Part shown: positions 5,976 to 13,251 of the stretch, in pieces | Layout: each line of letters starts with the position of its first letter | How positions within the stretch are numbered: the stretch's first letter is position 1 | Assembly: GCA_030642205.1 (NCBI GenBank) | Contig: DAOWOF010000036.1 | Span: 1 to 14,176, forward strand | Source: Desulfobacteraceae bacterium | GTDB lineage: Bacteria > Desulfobacterota > DSM-4660 > Desulfatiglandales > Desulfatiglandaceae | Length of the DNA: 14,176 bases | Direction: 5' to 3' | The notes under the pieces: model-generated | Told to the model about the DNA's origin: nothing | What the model saw: the letters and a program-made list of their open reading frames with translations, nothing else | Database searches by the model: none | Position numbers and translations under genes: made by a program

Positions 5976-7151
5976 TTAAAATGGAGCTGTTGGCAGCATC
6001 TGGTGAGGTTCTGTTAGAAATAATTGTTTATTTTCAATCCAATCCTTTAAAATTCCGGCAATCTCCAGTGCCCTGGTATAGGATGATAATGGTACGGTAG
6101 AAATTTTTTGTCCCTTTAATTGCATGGAACCACTTTTAAGCTCTGCATAATTGACCTTTCCTAGTGGATTAGTAATCCCCTTAGGGGCATCATTTCCGTA
6201 ATCAATTATCTGTGTATAAATTTCATCATCAGAAATTCCGGTAAATGTGGCCATCCTTTCATTTAGAATAGGTATGGGAATCCCCAGGCCAACAGCCAGG
6301 GAAGGTCCATAACCAAGCAAACTGACTCCAGTTACCCATCTGGGGTCCATTTCCTTTAAATTGCCCATAACCATAAGAGTCCCGGCAGGAGCTAAAGGGA
6401 TGCCATTAGCAGTCCGTTTGACATTGGGATCATGTTGTGTCCCTGGACCAAGAATATAACCCTGAGCACCTCCAAGAAAAATTCTGGTGCCCATGCCTAA
6501 GGTCAGGTAATAAGGATCGTTTAAGAGTGGACTTAACTGTCCTGAAGTAGAATAATTAGCATTTTGCATATTAGGCTTTAAGACACCCATATAGGTATAA
6601 ATGATTCTTTTGCTAAGATTAACAGCACAATTATAGTTTTGGTATGCGTTCCTGGGATTAAGCAGTACCGCATATGGAAGCTCAGACAAGGTGACCTTTT
6701 TTTTCATTCCAGTATTAGGATAACATTGTGTGCCATAAGCAGTCGCTTTGATTTCCACCTTCTTGCCTGCTACCAAATCCTCTATAACATGTCCGCCTCC
6801 GTATCTGAATTGTCCTGGATGAACCTTATTCAATGGATCGCCATCAACAGGCTCAGTTGCTCCAATGTAGGCATCTACAGCGGCAAAACCGGCATAGGCG
6901 GGAACATCATTTATCAAGACCTTGGAAGCCTTTATAGGAGGGGTAACTTGACCAAAATTAATAAAGGCTCCAGAAGAACACATCGGTGCAAAGGTTCCTG
7001 TCGTGACCACATCAATCTCCTGAGCAGCCACATTAGCTCCTTTTTTCTTGACAATATGGCTCATCTCATCTGCTGTTACGACTACCACCCTGCCTTCTTT
7101 TATTCGTTGATTAATTTCCTGAATCGTTTTTTTGACCTTTTTTGCTGCCAT
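5976..7151 (-). CDS. homocysteine biosynthesis protein, DUF39/COG1900 (aspartate-semialdehyde sulfurtransferase type)
   Basis: The 391-residue protein belongs to the DUF39/COG1900 family. In methanogens and some anaerobes this family, with a NIL-domain ferredoxin partner, makes homocysteine from aspartate semialdehyde and a reduced sulfur source. Visible family segments are TGTFAPMCSSGAFINFG (51-67, with C58), EPVDGDP, FRYGGGHVIEDLVAG (115-129), ATAYGTQCYPN (137-147, with C143) and MGTRIFLGGAQGYILGPGTQH (220-240). C58, C143 and C175 are the only cysteines and include the likely sulfur carriers. There is no C-terminal CBS pair as in the archaeal two-domain form, and no ferredoxin-NIL partner within the window. 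A weak purine-rich site (GGGGGA) precedes the start. A candidate promoter lies about 100 bp upstream. The family is certain; the exact reaction is inferred. Confidence 0.9.
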   Translation of the reverse strand: MAAKKVKKTIQEINQRIKEGRVVVVTADEMSHIVKKKGANVAAQEIDVVTTGTFAPMCSSGAFINFGQVTPPIKASKVLINDVPAYAGFAAVDAYIGATEPVDGDPLNKVHPGQFRYGGGHVIEDLVAGKKVEIKATAYGTQCYPNTGMKKKVTLSELPYAVLLNPRNAYQNYNCAVNLSKRIIYTYMGVLKPNMQNANYSTSGQLSPLLNDPYYLTLGMGTRIFLGGAQGYILGPGTQHDPNVKRTANGIPLAPAGTLMVMGNLKEMDPRWVTGVSLLGYGPSLAVGLGIPIPILNERMATFTGISDDEIYTQIIDYGNDAPKGITNPLGKVNYAELKSGSMQLKGQKISTVPLSSYTRALEIAGILKDWIENKQLFLTEPHQMLPTAPF

Positions 7152-7253
7152 CCTGGATGGTCCCCCATTGATACATCAGACAATCAAATGAACCCTTCCA
7201 TATAAATCTTCAGAAAAGCTATCAACGGTCCAAATCTATTATTAAAAGATAAT

Positions 7254-7283
7254 ATTTTAATATTTTATTCCGGCCTATGACAA
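7254..7283 (-). promoter_or_regulatory. putative promoter of the DUF39 gene
   Basis: On the minus strand TTGTCA (7283-7278) and TAAAAT (7259-7254) each match the sigma70 consensus at five of six positions with an 18-base spacer. The predicted leader is about 95 bases. The surrounding sequence is very AT-rich, so chance -10-like matches are common. Confidence 0.42.
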
Positions 7284-7303
7284 GTAAAAACTTTTTTATT
7301 ATT

Positions 7304-7406
7304 AGGAACTATTCAGCTGATATGTATAGTCTTCATGTATAATTTAATCAGAATATACCTGAAGCATGTCTGAAATCAGTATCTTTGAAATAGCTGAATA
7401 ATTACC
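7304..7406. repeat. 103-bp inverted-repeat element upstream of the DUF39 gene
   Basis: Perfect inner arms ATTCAGCT (7311-7318) and AGCTGAAT (7392-7399) extend outward with some mismatches to about 15 bp each. The minus strand inside can form a second stem, CUUCA-G-GUAUA against UAUAC-A-UGAAG with a 12-base loop. It lies upstream of the predicted DUF39 promoter, so it is more likely a DNA element (a small MITE or recombination remnant) than a leader RNA. Only one copy is in the window. Confidence 0.45.
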
Positions 7407-7673
7407 TTTTATTTAATAATGCCCGATTTTTTATACCATATATTAAGGGCTCATGATTAAAATACATGCGATATATAGTTTATAAATTCTTAAAAAATTA
7501 TTTCTGCAAGTACATTAAACATAAAGATACTCGATCCTCTAACCTGATAAAATAATGGATTTTTCTTGTATTTTATTTAAGAGTTTGTATATAATCCCTC
7601 CGAATTACTTGCTATTTATTTATTTTAATACCATTATACGATTCCTTAGCCTAAAATATGATCGCTTTTAGAT

Positions 7674-7822
7674 TTGATGGATTCGTAAAAAGTATCCTTG
7701 GGCCGATGGCGGGTAAGCATTAGCCCAAGGGGGTGAAAGCTTTTGAATTCATTTTAAATAATGGTAGGATCAGCCATCCCCGCAGAATAAAAAGACGCAC
7801 TGACTTTTTACGAGATTACCAG
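7674..7822. mobile_element. MITE-like element, copy 2 (149 bp)
   Basis: Terminal inverted repeats 7674-7694 and 7802-7822 share a perfect 11-base core (ACTTTTTACGA) and 14 of 21 positions overall. An internal stem CCTTGGGC (7696-7703) / GCCCAAGG (7723-7730) is perfect. The right ends of both copies share TAAAAAG, a short spacer and TGACTTTTTACGA. The left halves share a GGCGGG segment and a TTTAAAT-type middle. It has no coding capacity. It lies in the divergent spacer and breaks no visible gene. Confidence 0.65.
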
Positions 7823-7939
7823 ATTTTAAGGAAGAAATCAGTCGCAGCTAAACAAAAGGCGGATTAATATTAAATAGCCAGGCCTAAATTCATATAAGAC
7901 AACCATTTACTTTTTATGGAAATGATTAATTACCATCAC

Positions 7940-7973
7940 AATACTACAGTATTATTCTTTAATTTAATATAAT
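7940..7973 (+). promoter_or_regulatory. candidate promoter with overlapping dyad for the acyl-CoA cluster
   Basis: A perfect -10 box TATAAT (7968-7973) lies about 106 bp before the first MaoC gene. No good -35 is present at 17 bases (TACAGT). That position is overlapped by the 14-bp dyad AATACT-AC-AGTATT (7940-7953), which could be an operator or activator site. This is a pattern match only. Confidence 0.35.
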
Positions 7974-8038
7974 AACCTTAATCGTATCCTAAAGTTTAAT
8001 GGCCATTACAATGCAGAAAACCTTATTATTTTCCATCA

Positions 8039-8054
8039 TGATTTTCTAAAATCA
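8039..8054 (+). promoter_or_regulatory. 16-bp dyad upstream of the first MaoC gene
   Basis: TGATTTT-CT-AAAATCA is a perfect 7+7 dyad with a two-base centre. It lies nine bases before the Shine-Dalgarno (AAGGAGG, 8064-8070). Short symmetry of this form is typical of helix-turn-helix dimer sites, but AT-rich sequence makes chance matches likely. Confidence 0.3.
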
Positions 8055-8079
8055 AAATTATTTAAGGAGGAAGTACAAG

Positions 8080-8559
8080 ATGCTACCAGAAAAACTTGAA
8101 AAGCTTATAGGACAAATAGGCGAAACAGGTATGTTTGAGGTGGAGAAAGGCGCGATAAAGAAATACGCAGATTCAATCGGGGACCGCAATCCTCTTTACT
8201 GGGATGATGAATATGCCAGAAATTCCAGATATGGCGCGATGATAGCGCCTCCTGGCTTCTTTGGTTGGCCTACCCAATGGAACACAACCATGCCTTTTTT
8301 CTCGAAATTCAGAGAAAAATTAGTTAGCGCCTCTATAGAAGAAGGCTTTGATAAATTACTTGATGGCGGCTCAGAGTACGATTTTATACAACCAATTCGC
8401 GCTGGTGATATCCTGGCTTCAATGCCAAAAATAATTGCTATTATCGAACGTGAAGGAAAAAGTGGCGTGATGCTGTTTTCCACTCTGGAAACTACTTTCA
8501 TTAATCAACATGGCGTAAAAGTAGCCAAGTATCGTCAAACCATAATTCACCGCAAATGA
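8080..8559 (+). CDS. MaoC-type hotdog protein, N-terminal-domain type, probably the non-catalytic hydratase subunit
   Basis: The 159-residue product resembles the MaoC_dehydrat_N family (single hotdog fold). Its active-site loop reads YADSIGDRNPLYWDD, followed by YGAMIAPPGFFGW. Asp35 and Asn37-Pro38 are kept, but the position of the hydratase histidine is Tyr40. The next gene has a proper Asp/His pair. The two probably form a heterodimer in which this subunit binds the acyl-CoA tail and the other does the chemistry, as in the mycobacterial HadAB/HadBC dehydratases. The likely reaction of the pair is (R)-specific hydration of an enoyl-CoA. The start is fixed by a strong AAGGAGG nine bases upstream. 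It leads the plus-strand cluster, 33 bp before its partner. Confidence 0.85.
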   Translation: MLPEKLEKLIGQIGETGMFEVEKGAIKKYADSIGDRNPLYWDDEYARNSRYGAMIAPPGFFGWPTQWNTTMPFFSKFREKLVSASIEEGFDKLLDGGSEYDFIQPIRAGDILASMPKIIAIIEREGKSGVMLFSTLETTFINQHGVKVAKYRQTIIHRK

Positions 8560-8592
8560 TTTTAGTAATATTAAGGAGGTAAAAAGGAAAAC

Positions 8593-9057
8593 ATGACTCA
8601 AATATATTGGGAAAATATCGAAGAAGGAAACGAAATAACTCCTCTGGAAAAAAAGCCAACTACTCAGGACCTGGCAAAGTGGGCCGGAGCATCTGGTGAT
8701 TTTAATCCTCTTCATTACGAAGATACTTTCGCAAAGACACAGCATATGGAAGGGCCTATAGTACATGGACAATTAAAACGGGCCTGGCTTGCCCAGATGT
8801 TGACAGATTGGATTGGCGAATATGGAGATCTCTTGAAATTCTCATGCCAGTTCAGGGCTGTGGATTATCCTTGTGTAATGAAAGATCTATTCGAATCAAC
8901 AGGAGACGATAATCCTTTGATGTGCAAGGGCAAAGTAACCAAGAAATATACTGATGACGGTAAAAATTGTCTGGATTGTGATATTTGGATTGAAAATGCC
9001 AAAGGTGAATCCGGAACTCTAGGCAAGGCCACTGTTGCGCTTCCAAGCAAAGGATAA
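8593..9057 (+). CDS. MaoC-type (R)-specific enoyl-CoA hydratase, catalytic subunit
   Basis: This 154-residue single-hotdog protein carries the hydratase-2 motif WAGASGDFNPLHYEDTFAK. The catalytic pair is Asp36 and His41, and EGPIVHGQLKRAWLAQML follows (His58-Gly59, the conserved overhang segment). Enzymes of this class add water to trans-2-enoyl-CoA to give (3R)-hydroxyacyl-CoA, or the reverse. Its neighbour upstream lacks the His and is the likely partner; the dehydrogenase downstream has the matching (R) stereochemistry. Two purine-rich sites precede the ATG, AAGGAGG 13 bases away and AAGGAA about five bases away. Chain length and substrate cannot be told from the sequence. Confidence 0.88.
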   Translation: MTQIYWENIEEGNEITPLEKKPTTQDLAKWAGASGDFNPLHYEDTFAKTQHMEGPIVHGQLKRAWLAQMLTDWIGEYGDLLKFSCQFRAVDYPCVMKDLFESTGDDNPLMCKGKVTKKYTDDGKNCLDCDIWIENAKGESGTLGKATVALPSKG

Positions 9058-9149
9058 TATCTTTTCTCCTTATCCTATATTTTCAATATAAACCCTATAC
9101 TCTTTTTTTAACATGATTTAAGCGTCTCATATATTCTTATTATTCTCTT

Positions 9150-9189
9150 ACCCTTGTAGGTCCGCCACTTGATTTACAAGGGTTTTTTT
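9150..9189 (+). terminator. intrinsic terminator between the MaoC pair and the dehydrogenase
   Basis: ACCCTTGTA (9150-9158) pairs perfectly with TACAAGGGT (9175-9183), and the stem is followed by seven T (9183-9189). This is a textbook rho-independent terminator on the plus strand. It ends only 31 bp before the dehydrogenase start. It would either end the MaoC transcript, so that the downstream genes need read-through or a promoter of their own, or act as an attenuator within one operon. Confidence 0.85.
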
Positions 9190-9220
9190 ACATCAATAAA
9201 TCAATTTTGAGGTGAGTAAA

Positions 9221-10168
9221 ATGAGCGAATATTTAAAAGGAAAAAATGCGGTTGTAACTGGCGCTGGTCGAGGCATTGGAAGAGAGGTCGCCTTATCCCT
9301 GGCAGCTGAAGGCGCGAATGTCATAGTCAATGATCTTGGAGCTGCTGTATCAGGGGCAGAAAAGCAAGACTCAATTTCGCCGGCTGATGAAGTAGTCGAG
9401 GAAATTAAGAAGCAAGGTGGAAACGCGATTGCTAATTATGATTCAGTAGCTGATTTTGATACTGCTGGCAATATTATAGAATCTTGCATTGATAATTTTG
9501 GAAAGATAGATATCCTTGTAAACGTGGCTGGCAACTTACGGGACAGAATGGTTTATAATATGACCTTCGAGGAATGGGACGCGGTTATAAAGGTTCATCT
9601 ATATGGTACTTTTAACTGTTCCAGACATGCATGTGTCCCTATGAAAGAGCAAAAATGGGGACGGATCATAACTGTTGTTTCTGACGCTTATAGAGGCACA
9701 ATGGGACATGTAAATTATGGCGCGGCCAAAGGTGGAATGGTCTCCCTTATGCGAAGCATGGCTATAGAACTTTCCAGATTTCAAATTACCTGCAATTCAA
9801 TTGCTCCCGCGGCTGCTACCAGAATGACTTTAACTGATGAGGTTAAAGAAGGTTTTAAAAAACGTGTTGAAAAGGGTTTTATGAGCAAAGATGTCTATGA
9901 GCATATGATATCCATGCCTGGACCTGAATTTGTGCCTCCTGGAATAGTTTACCTTGCATCAGATTACGGTGACAAAATTACGGGATGCGTTATCAGCTGT
10001 GCCGGAGGAAAGATATCCATACATAATGTTGCAGAAGAAACCCATGCAATTTATAAGGATTTCAGGGATAATGGGCCATGGACAATGGATGAGCTAATCA
10101 AAATAATGCCAATGGGCATTGAGCCATATTGTCCTCCATTAAAAACTGTCGAGTTAGATTGGGGTTAA
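9221..10168 (+). CDS. short-chain dehydrogenase, (3R)-hydroxyacyl-CoA dehydrogenase type (MFE-2-like)
   Basis: The 315-residue protein has a Rossmann fold with TGAGRGIG (13-20), a modified NNAG motif (NVAG, 101-104) and the catalytic residues S154, Y166 and K170 (VVSDAY, then NYGAAKGG). The long insert after the second strand, the segment GNLRDRMVYNMTFEEWDAVIKVHLYGTF and SIAPAAATRMT strongly resemble the dehydrogenase domain of peroxisomal multifunctional enzyme 2. There it oxidises (3R)-hydroxyacyl-CoA to 3-oxoacyl-CoA with NAD. In MFE-2 this domain is fused to a MaoC hydratase; here the hydratase genes lie just upstream. The ATG is preceded by GAGGTGA; a GTG three codons earlier is a weaker start. 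The C-terminus (about 265-315) extends beyond the SDR core and is unassigned. Confidence 0.9.
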   Translation: MSEYLKGKNAVVTGAGRGIGREVALSLAAEGANVIVNDLGAAVSGAEKQDSISPADEVVEEIKKQGGNAIANYDSVADFDTAGNIIESCIDNFGKIDILVNVAGNLRDRMVYNMTFEEWDAVIKVHLYGTFNCSRHACVPMKEQKWGRIITVVSDAYRGTMGHVNYGAAKGGMVSLMRSMAIELSRFQITCNSIAPAAATRMTLTDEVKEGFKKRVEKGFMSKDVYEHMISMPGPEFVPPGIVYLASDYGDKITGCVISCAGGKISIHNVAEETHAIYKDFRDNGPWTMDELIKIMPMGIEPYCPPLKTVELDWG

Positions 10169-10208
10169 TCTATTTATGAAGCTTTAATAAAAAATTATTT
10201 AATTACCC

Positions 10209-12623
10209 ATGAATAATAGAATTAACCAAAGGCAGGGACTTCTTGCTGGAATCACCGTCCTGGATTTATCCGATAAAAAGGCAATATTTTGTACGAAAAT
10301 CCTTGCTGAACTGGGGGCCTTGGTAATCAAAATTGAACCTCCGGAAGGAGGTCATGATCGTAAACAAGGCCCTTTTATAAACACCCAGAAAGCTACACAA
10401 AGCCTCTCCTTTATTTATAATAATATCAATAAATATGGTCTCACTCTCAATCTGGAATCCCATACAGATAAAAAACGTTTTCTCCATTTACTACAAAATG
10501 CAGATATAGTGCTTGAATCCTTTTCTCCAGGATATTTGAAAGACCTTGGCCTTGGCTTTGATGTTCTTGCCCGATTCAATCCTGAAATAATTTTAGCCTC
10601 TGTATCAGCATTTGGACAAAATGGACCATGGCGGGATAATAAATCATGCAATTTAACGGCCTCAGCCTTAGGAGGGCAAATATTTGTTAATGGTTTACAG
10701 AATGGTAGTCCTTTAATGCCATTTGGCGAACAAGCTCATTATGCTGCCTCTCTATATACAGCAGTAGCAATATTGTTGGCCATACAACAACGGAGACAAA
10801 CAAATATTGGGCAATGGCTGGATATTTCAATACACGAAGCTGTTACAGCTACATTGGAACATGTAATGATTCGCTATTTCTCAGAAAATATTATTCCATC
10901 CAGAAATGGCACTCGCCATTGGGATAATGCCTTTGAAATCCTGCCTTGTAAAGATGGCCACATTCATTTAACACCTCTCCTTGGATGGGATACATTGCTG
11001 GAATGGATGACAAGCGAAGGTATGGCTCAGGATTTAACCAGCAAAAAATGGAAAGATGAGGAATATCGAAAACAAAACATAAATTACATACTTGAAGTAA
11101 TAGCTAATTGGACCAGGACACATACCAGAAATGAACTTTTTGAGCTAGGGCAATTAATGGGTTTTCCATGGGCACCTGTGGCCTCTTCGATGGAAATATT
11201 ATCCAGCCCGCAGCTAAAGGCACGTAATTTTTTTTATACCCTCCAGGTGGAAAATAATTTTGCTTTAAAAATCCCGGGCCTTCCATTTAAAATGAGTACG
11301 AAATTTATTAATGATCCTAAACCGGCGCCCTTATTAGGTGAAGATAATAATACATTCTTCGGACTTAATTCTCCCATATGCACCCAATCCGGATCAAGAC
11401 GCGCGCCTGCCAGGCAAAAGACTGATTCGCCTCAGACAAAGAAGGGGATCTTAGAGGGACATCGAGTTTTAGATTTTACTCGAGTCCTGGCTGGTCCTTA
11501 TACCACAAGGATTTTAGCGGATTTTGGCGCTGAAGTTATAAAGATCCAATCCAATAAATTTTCTAAAGGCGCTGAATCAAATGATGGAGCTTATTTTAAT
11601 AATTGGAACCGCAACAAAAAAAGCATTACTCTTAATATGAACCACCCTGGAGCCAAAGAGATTATCTTAAGCCTGACTAATAAATGTGATATTATTGTGG
11701 AAAATTTCTCACCAAGAGTGATGGCGAATTGGGGCCTGAATTATTCAAAACTAAAAGAAATGAACCCTGATTTGATCATGCTAAGCATGTCAGGTATGGG
11801 TCACTCAGGCCCATGGCAAAACATGGTGGCTTTCGGCCCTACAGTCCAGTCATTGGGAGGTCTCTCCCGTTTAACATCTTTTGAGACCAGGACCCCAATA
11901 GGATTAGGCTTTTCATATGCTGATATCATTAGCGGCCTCTATGGAGCCCTGGCTATTTTAGCATCCATTGAATATCGAAAAAACACGGGTCAAGGTCAAT
12001 ATATCGACTTATCAGAATATGAAGCGGTCTGTACTTTAATTGGAACCTCTCTGTTAAACACTCAAGTTAATAAAACAAGCGCTGCCCCGCATGGCAATAA
12101 TGCTCATGATTTTATCGCTGCTCCTCATGGATGCTATCGTTGCAAGGGCCAGGATAGATGGTGTGCCATTGCTGTTTTTACTGAACCTGAGTGGCATAAG
12201 CTATTAGATATCATGGGAAATCCAGGTTGGGCTGAAGAAAATAAATTTTCATCCTTTTCTAATCGACAGATCCATGCTAAAGAACTAAATCACTTTATTG
12301 AACAATGGACACATAATCTTAGAGCTAGGCATGTAATGAATCTTCTGCAAACAGCAGGTATCTTCGCAGGCGTTGTTCAAAATGCCCATGACCTGGCGCA
12401 TGATCCCCAACTCCATGCGAGAAGTTTTTTTGTCCCATTTAAACACCTGGTTTCAGGAAATATTATAACAGATACCTATCCATTCCATTTTTATGATAAT
12501 CCTGAAAATGCTTGGAAAAGGGCTCCTCTTTTGGGAGAAGACAATCTTTATGTTTATAAAGAATTACTTGGTTTGACAGATTCTGAATATCTGGAATTAA
12601 TAGAGAAGAAGATTATTTCATAG
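10209..12623 (+). CDS. tandem-fused family III (CaiB/BaiF) CoA-transferase; N-terminal half lacks the catalytic Asp
   Basis: The 804-residue protein holds two full CaiB/BaiF units (about 11-385 and 414-800) joined by a charged, Gln/Ser-rich linker (392-412). Paired landmarks prove the duplication: AELGALVIKIE (33-43) / ADFGAEVIKIQ (437-447); SVSAFGQNGPW (131-141) / SMSGMGHSGPW (526-536); LLGEDN at 375-380 and 774-779. The second unit keeps the aspartate that carries the acyl group (D572 in GFSYADIISGLYGA). The first unit has His177 in its place (GEQAHYAASLYTA). Family members move CoA between carboxylic acids, or racemise 2-methylacyl-CoA. A natural pair of unlike CaiB subunits occurs in BbsEF (benzylsuccinate CoA-transferase). 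Here it would activate the substrate of the neighbouring hydratase and dehydrogenase. No Shine-Dalgarno is visible, and no later Met is usable before residue 170. Confidence 0.9.
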   Translation: MNNRINQRQGLLAGITVLDLSDKKAIFCTKILAELGALVIKIEPPEGGHDRKQGPFINTQKATQSLSFIYNNINKYGLTLNLESHTDKKRFLHLLQNADIVLESFSPGYLKDLGLGFDVLARFNPEIILASVSAFGQNGPWRDNKSCNLTASALGGQIFVNGLQNGSPLMPFGEQAHYAASLYTAVAILLAIQQRRQTNIGQWLDISIHEAVTATLEHVMIRYFSENIIPSRNGTRHWDNAFEILPCKDGHIHLTPLLGWDTLLEWMTSEGMAQDLTSKKWKDEEYRKQNINYILEVIANWTRTHTRNELFELGQLMGFPWAPVASSMEILSSPQLKARNFFYTLQVENNFALKIPGLPFKMSTKFINDPKPAPLLGEDNNTFFGLNSPICTQSGSRRAPARQKTDSPQTKKGILEGHRVLDFTRVLAGPYTTRILADFGAEVIKIQSNKFSKGAESNDGAYFNNWNRNKKSITLNMNHPGAKEIILSLTNKCDIIVENFSPRVMANWGLNYSKLKEMNPDLIMLSMSGMGHSGPWQNMVAFGPTVQSLGGLSRLTSFETRTPIGLGFSYADIISGLYGALAILASIEYRKNTGQGQYIDLSEYEAVCTLIGTSLLNTQVNKTSAAPHGNNAHDFIAAPHGCYRCKGQDRWCAIAVFTEPEWHKLLDIMGNPGWAEENKFSSFSNRQIHAKELNHFIEQWTHNLRARHVMNLLQTAGIFAGVVQNAHDLAHDPQLHARSFFVPFKHLVSGNIITDTYPFHFYDNPENAWKRAPLLGEDNLYVYKELLGLTDSEYLELIEKKIIS

Positions 12624-12660
12624 ATACAGAAGCATTGGTAAATTTCAGGAGTACCATTTA

Positions 12661-13224
12661 ATGATAGAAATACGTTTTCATGGCAGAGGTGGACAGGGAA
12701 CAGTTGTCGCATCCAAAATTCTGGCTAATGTCATCTTTGCCGAAGGTAAATATTCACAGTCTTTTCCTTCCTTTGGCGTCGAACGCCGCGGCGCTCCGGT
12801 GGCAGCTTTTTTAAGAGTTGATGACAAACCCATTAGAATCAGAACAGAGATTTATGAACCTGATCATATTATTATTCTTGATCCCTTATTAGTAGACCAA
12901 ATCCCTCTTACAAACGGCCTTAAAACTGGTGGCCTGATTCTGATTAATAGCAATAAATCACCGAATGAGTATCAAAATAAATTTTCAGGTTATGGTATAG
13001 CTACAGTCCCTGCCAGCAGGATTGCCTTTAAGCATCAGCTGGGCGCTAAACAATCTCCCATTGTAAATACCGCCATCCTGGGGGCAGTTGTTAAAATGTT
13101 AGGGATTGCAACACTTGAAGGTTTGCTTAAAACAATTAAATCCGATGTTCCATCCCGAAGCGAAGAAAATGCGGCCGCCGCCAGAGAAGCTTACACTTCA
13201 ATCAGCGAAATTTTCAGGGCTTAG
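12661..13224 (+). CDS. 2-oxoacid:acceptor oxidoreductase gamma subunit (PorC type)
   Basis: The 187-residue protein starts MIEIRFHGRGGQGTVVASK and has FPSFGVERRGAPVAAFLR (35-52), the hallmarks of the gamma domain of pyruvate/2-ketoisovalerate ferredoxin oxidoreductases (PF01558). Residues 8-13 (GRGGQG) belong to the region that contacts CoA or the cofactor in the complete enzyme. The gamma subunit alone is not active. It needs the TPP-binding beta and the alpha subunit, which are not in the window and would be expected downstream of the GltD-like gene. IorB (indolepyruvate) is a related alternative; the N-terminus favours PorC. It follows the CoA-transferase by 37 bp with AGGAG about 10 bases before the ATG. 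The oxoacid substrate is unknown. Confidence 0.9.
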   Translation: MIEIRFHGRGGQGTVVASKILANVIFAEGKYSQSFPSFGVERRGAPVAAFLRVDDKPIRIRTEIYEPDHIIILDPLLVDQIPLTNGLKTGGLILINSNKSPNEYQNKFSGYGIATVPASRIAFKHQLGAKQSPIVNTAILGAVVKMLGIATLEGLLKTIKSDVPSRSEENAAAAREAYTSISEIFRA

Positions 13225-13251
13225 GAGCAGACACTATTTATAGAGAGTATT

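Larger units (their letters stand above)
7152..8079. other. 930-bp divergent intergenic region
   Basis: This AT-rich spacer separates the leftward DUF39 gene from the rightward acyl-CoA cluster. I see no gene: stops are dense in all frames. It holds a leftward promoter candidate, an inverted-repeat element (7304-7406), MITE-like copy 2 (7674-7822), a rightward promoter candidate with an overlapping dyad (7940-7973) and a second dyad (8039-8054). The stretch 7407-7673 shows only AT-rich sequence with no structure I can interpret. Confidence 0.7.

Noticed and set aside
6639..7205. 188-codon open frame antisense to the DUF39 gene
   Set aside because: It lies almost wholly within a well-supported gene on the other strand, has no ribosome binding site and no family resemblance.
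7304..7406. Riboswitch (for example SAM or SAH type) for the homocysteine gene
   Set aside because: The conserved core of those riboswitches is not seen, and the best promoter candidate lies between this element and the gene, so it would not be in the mRNA.
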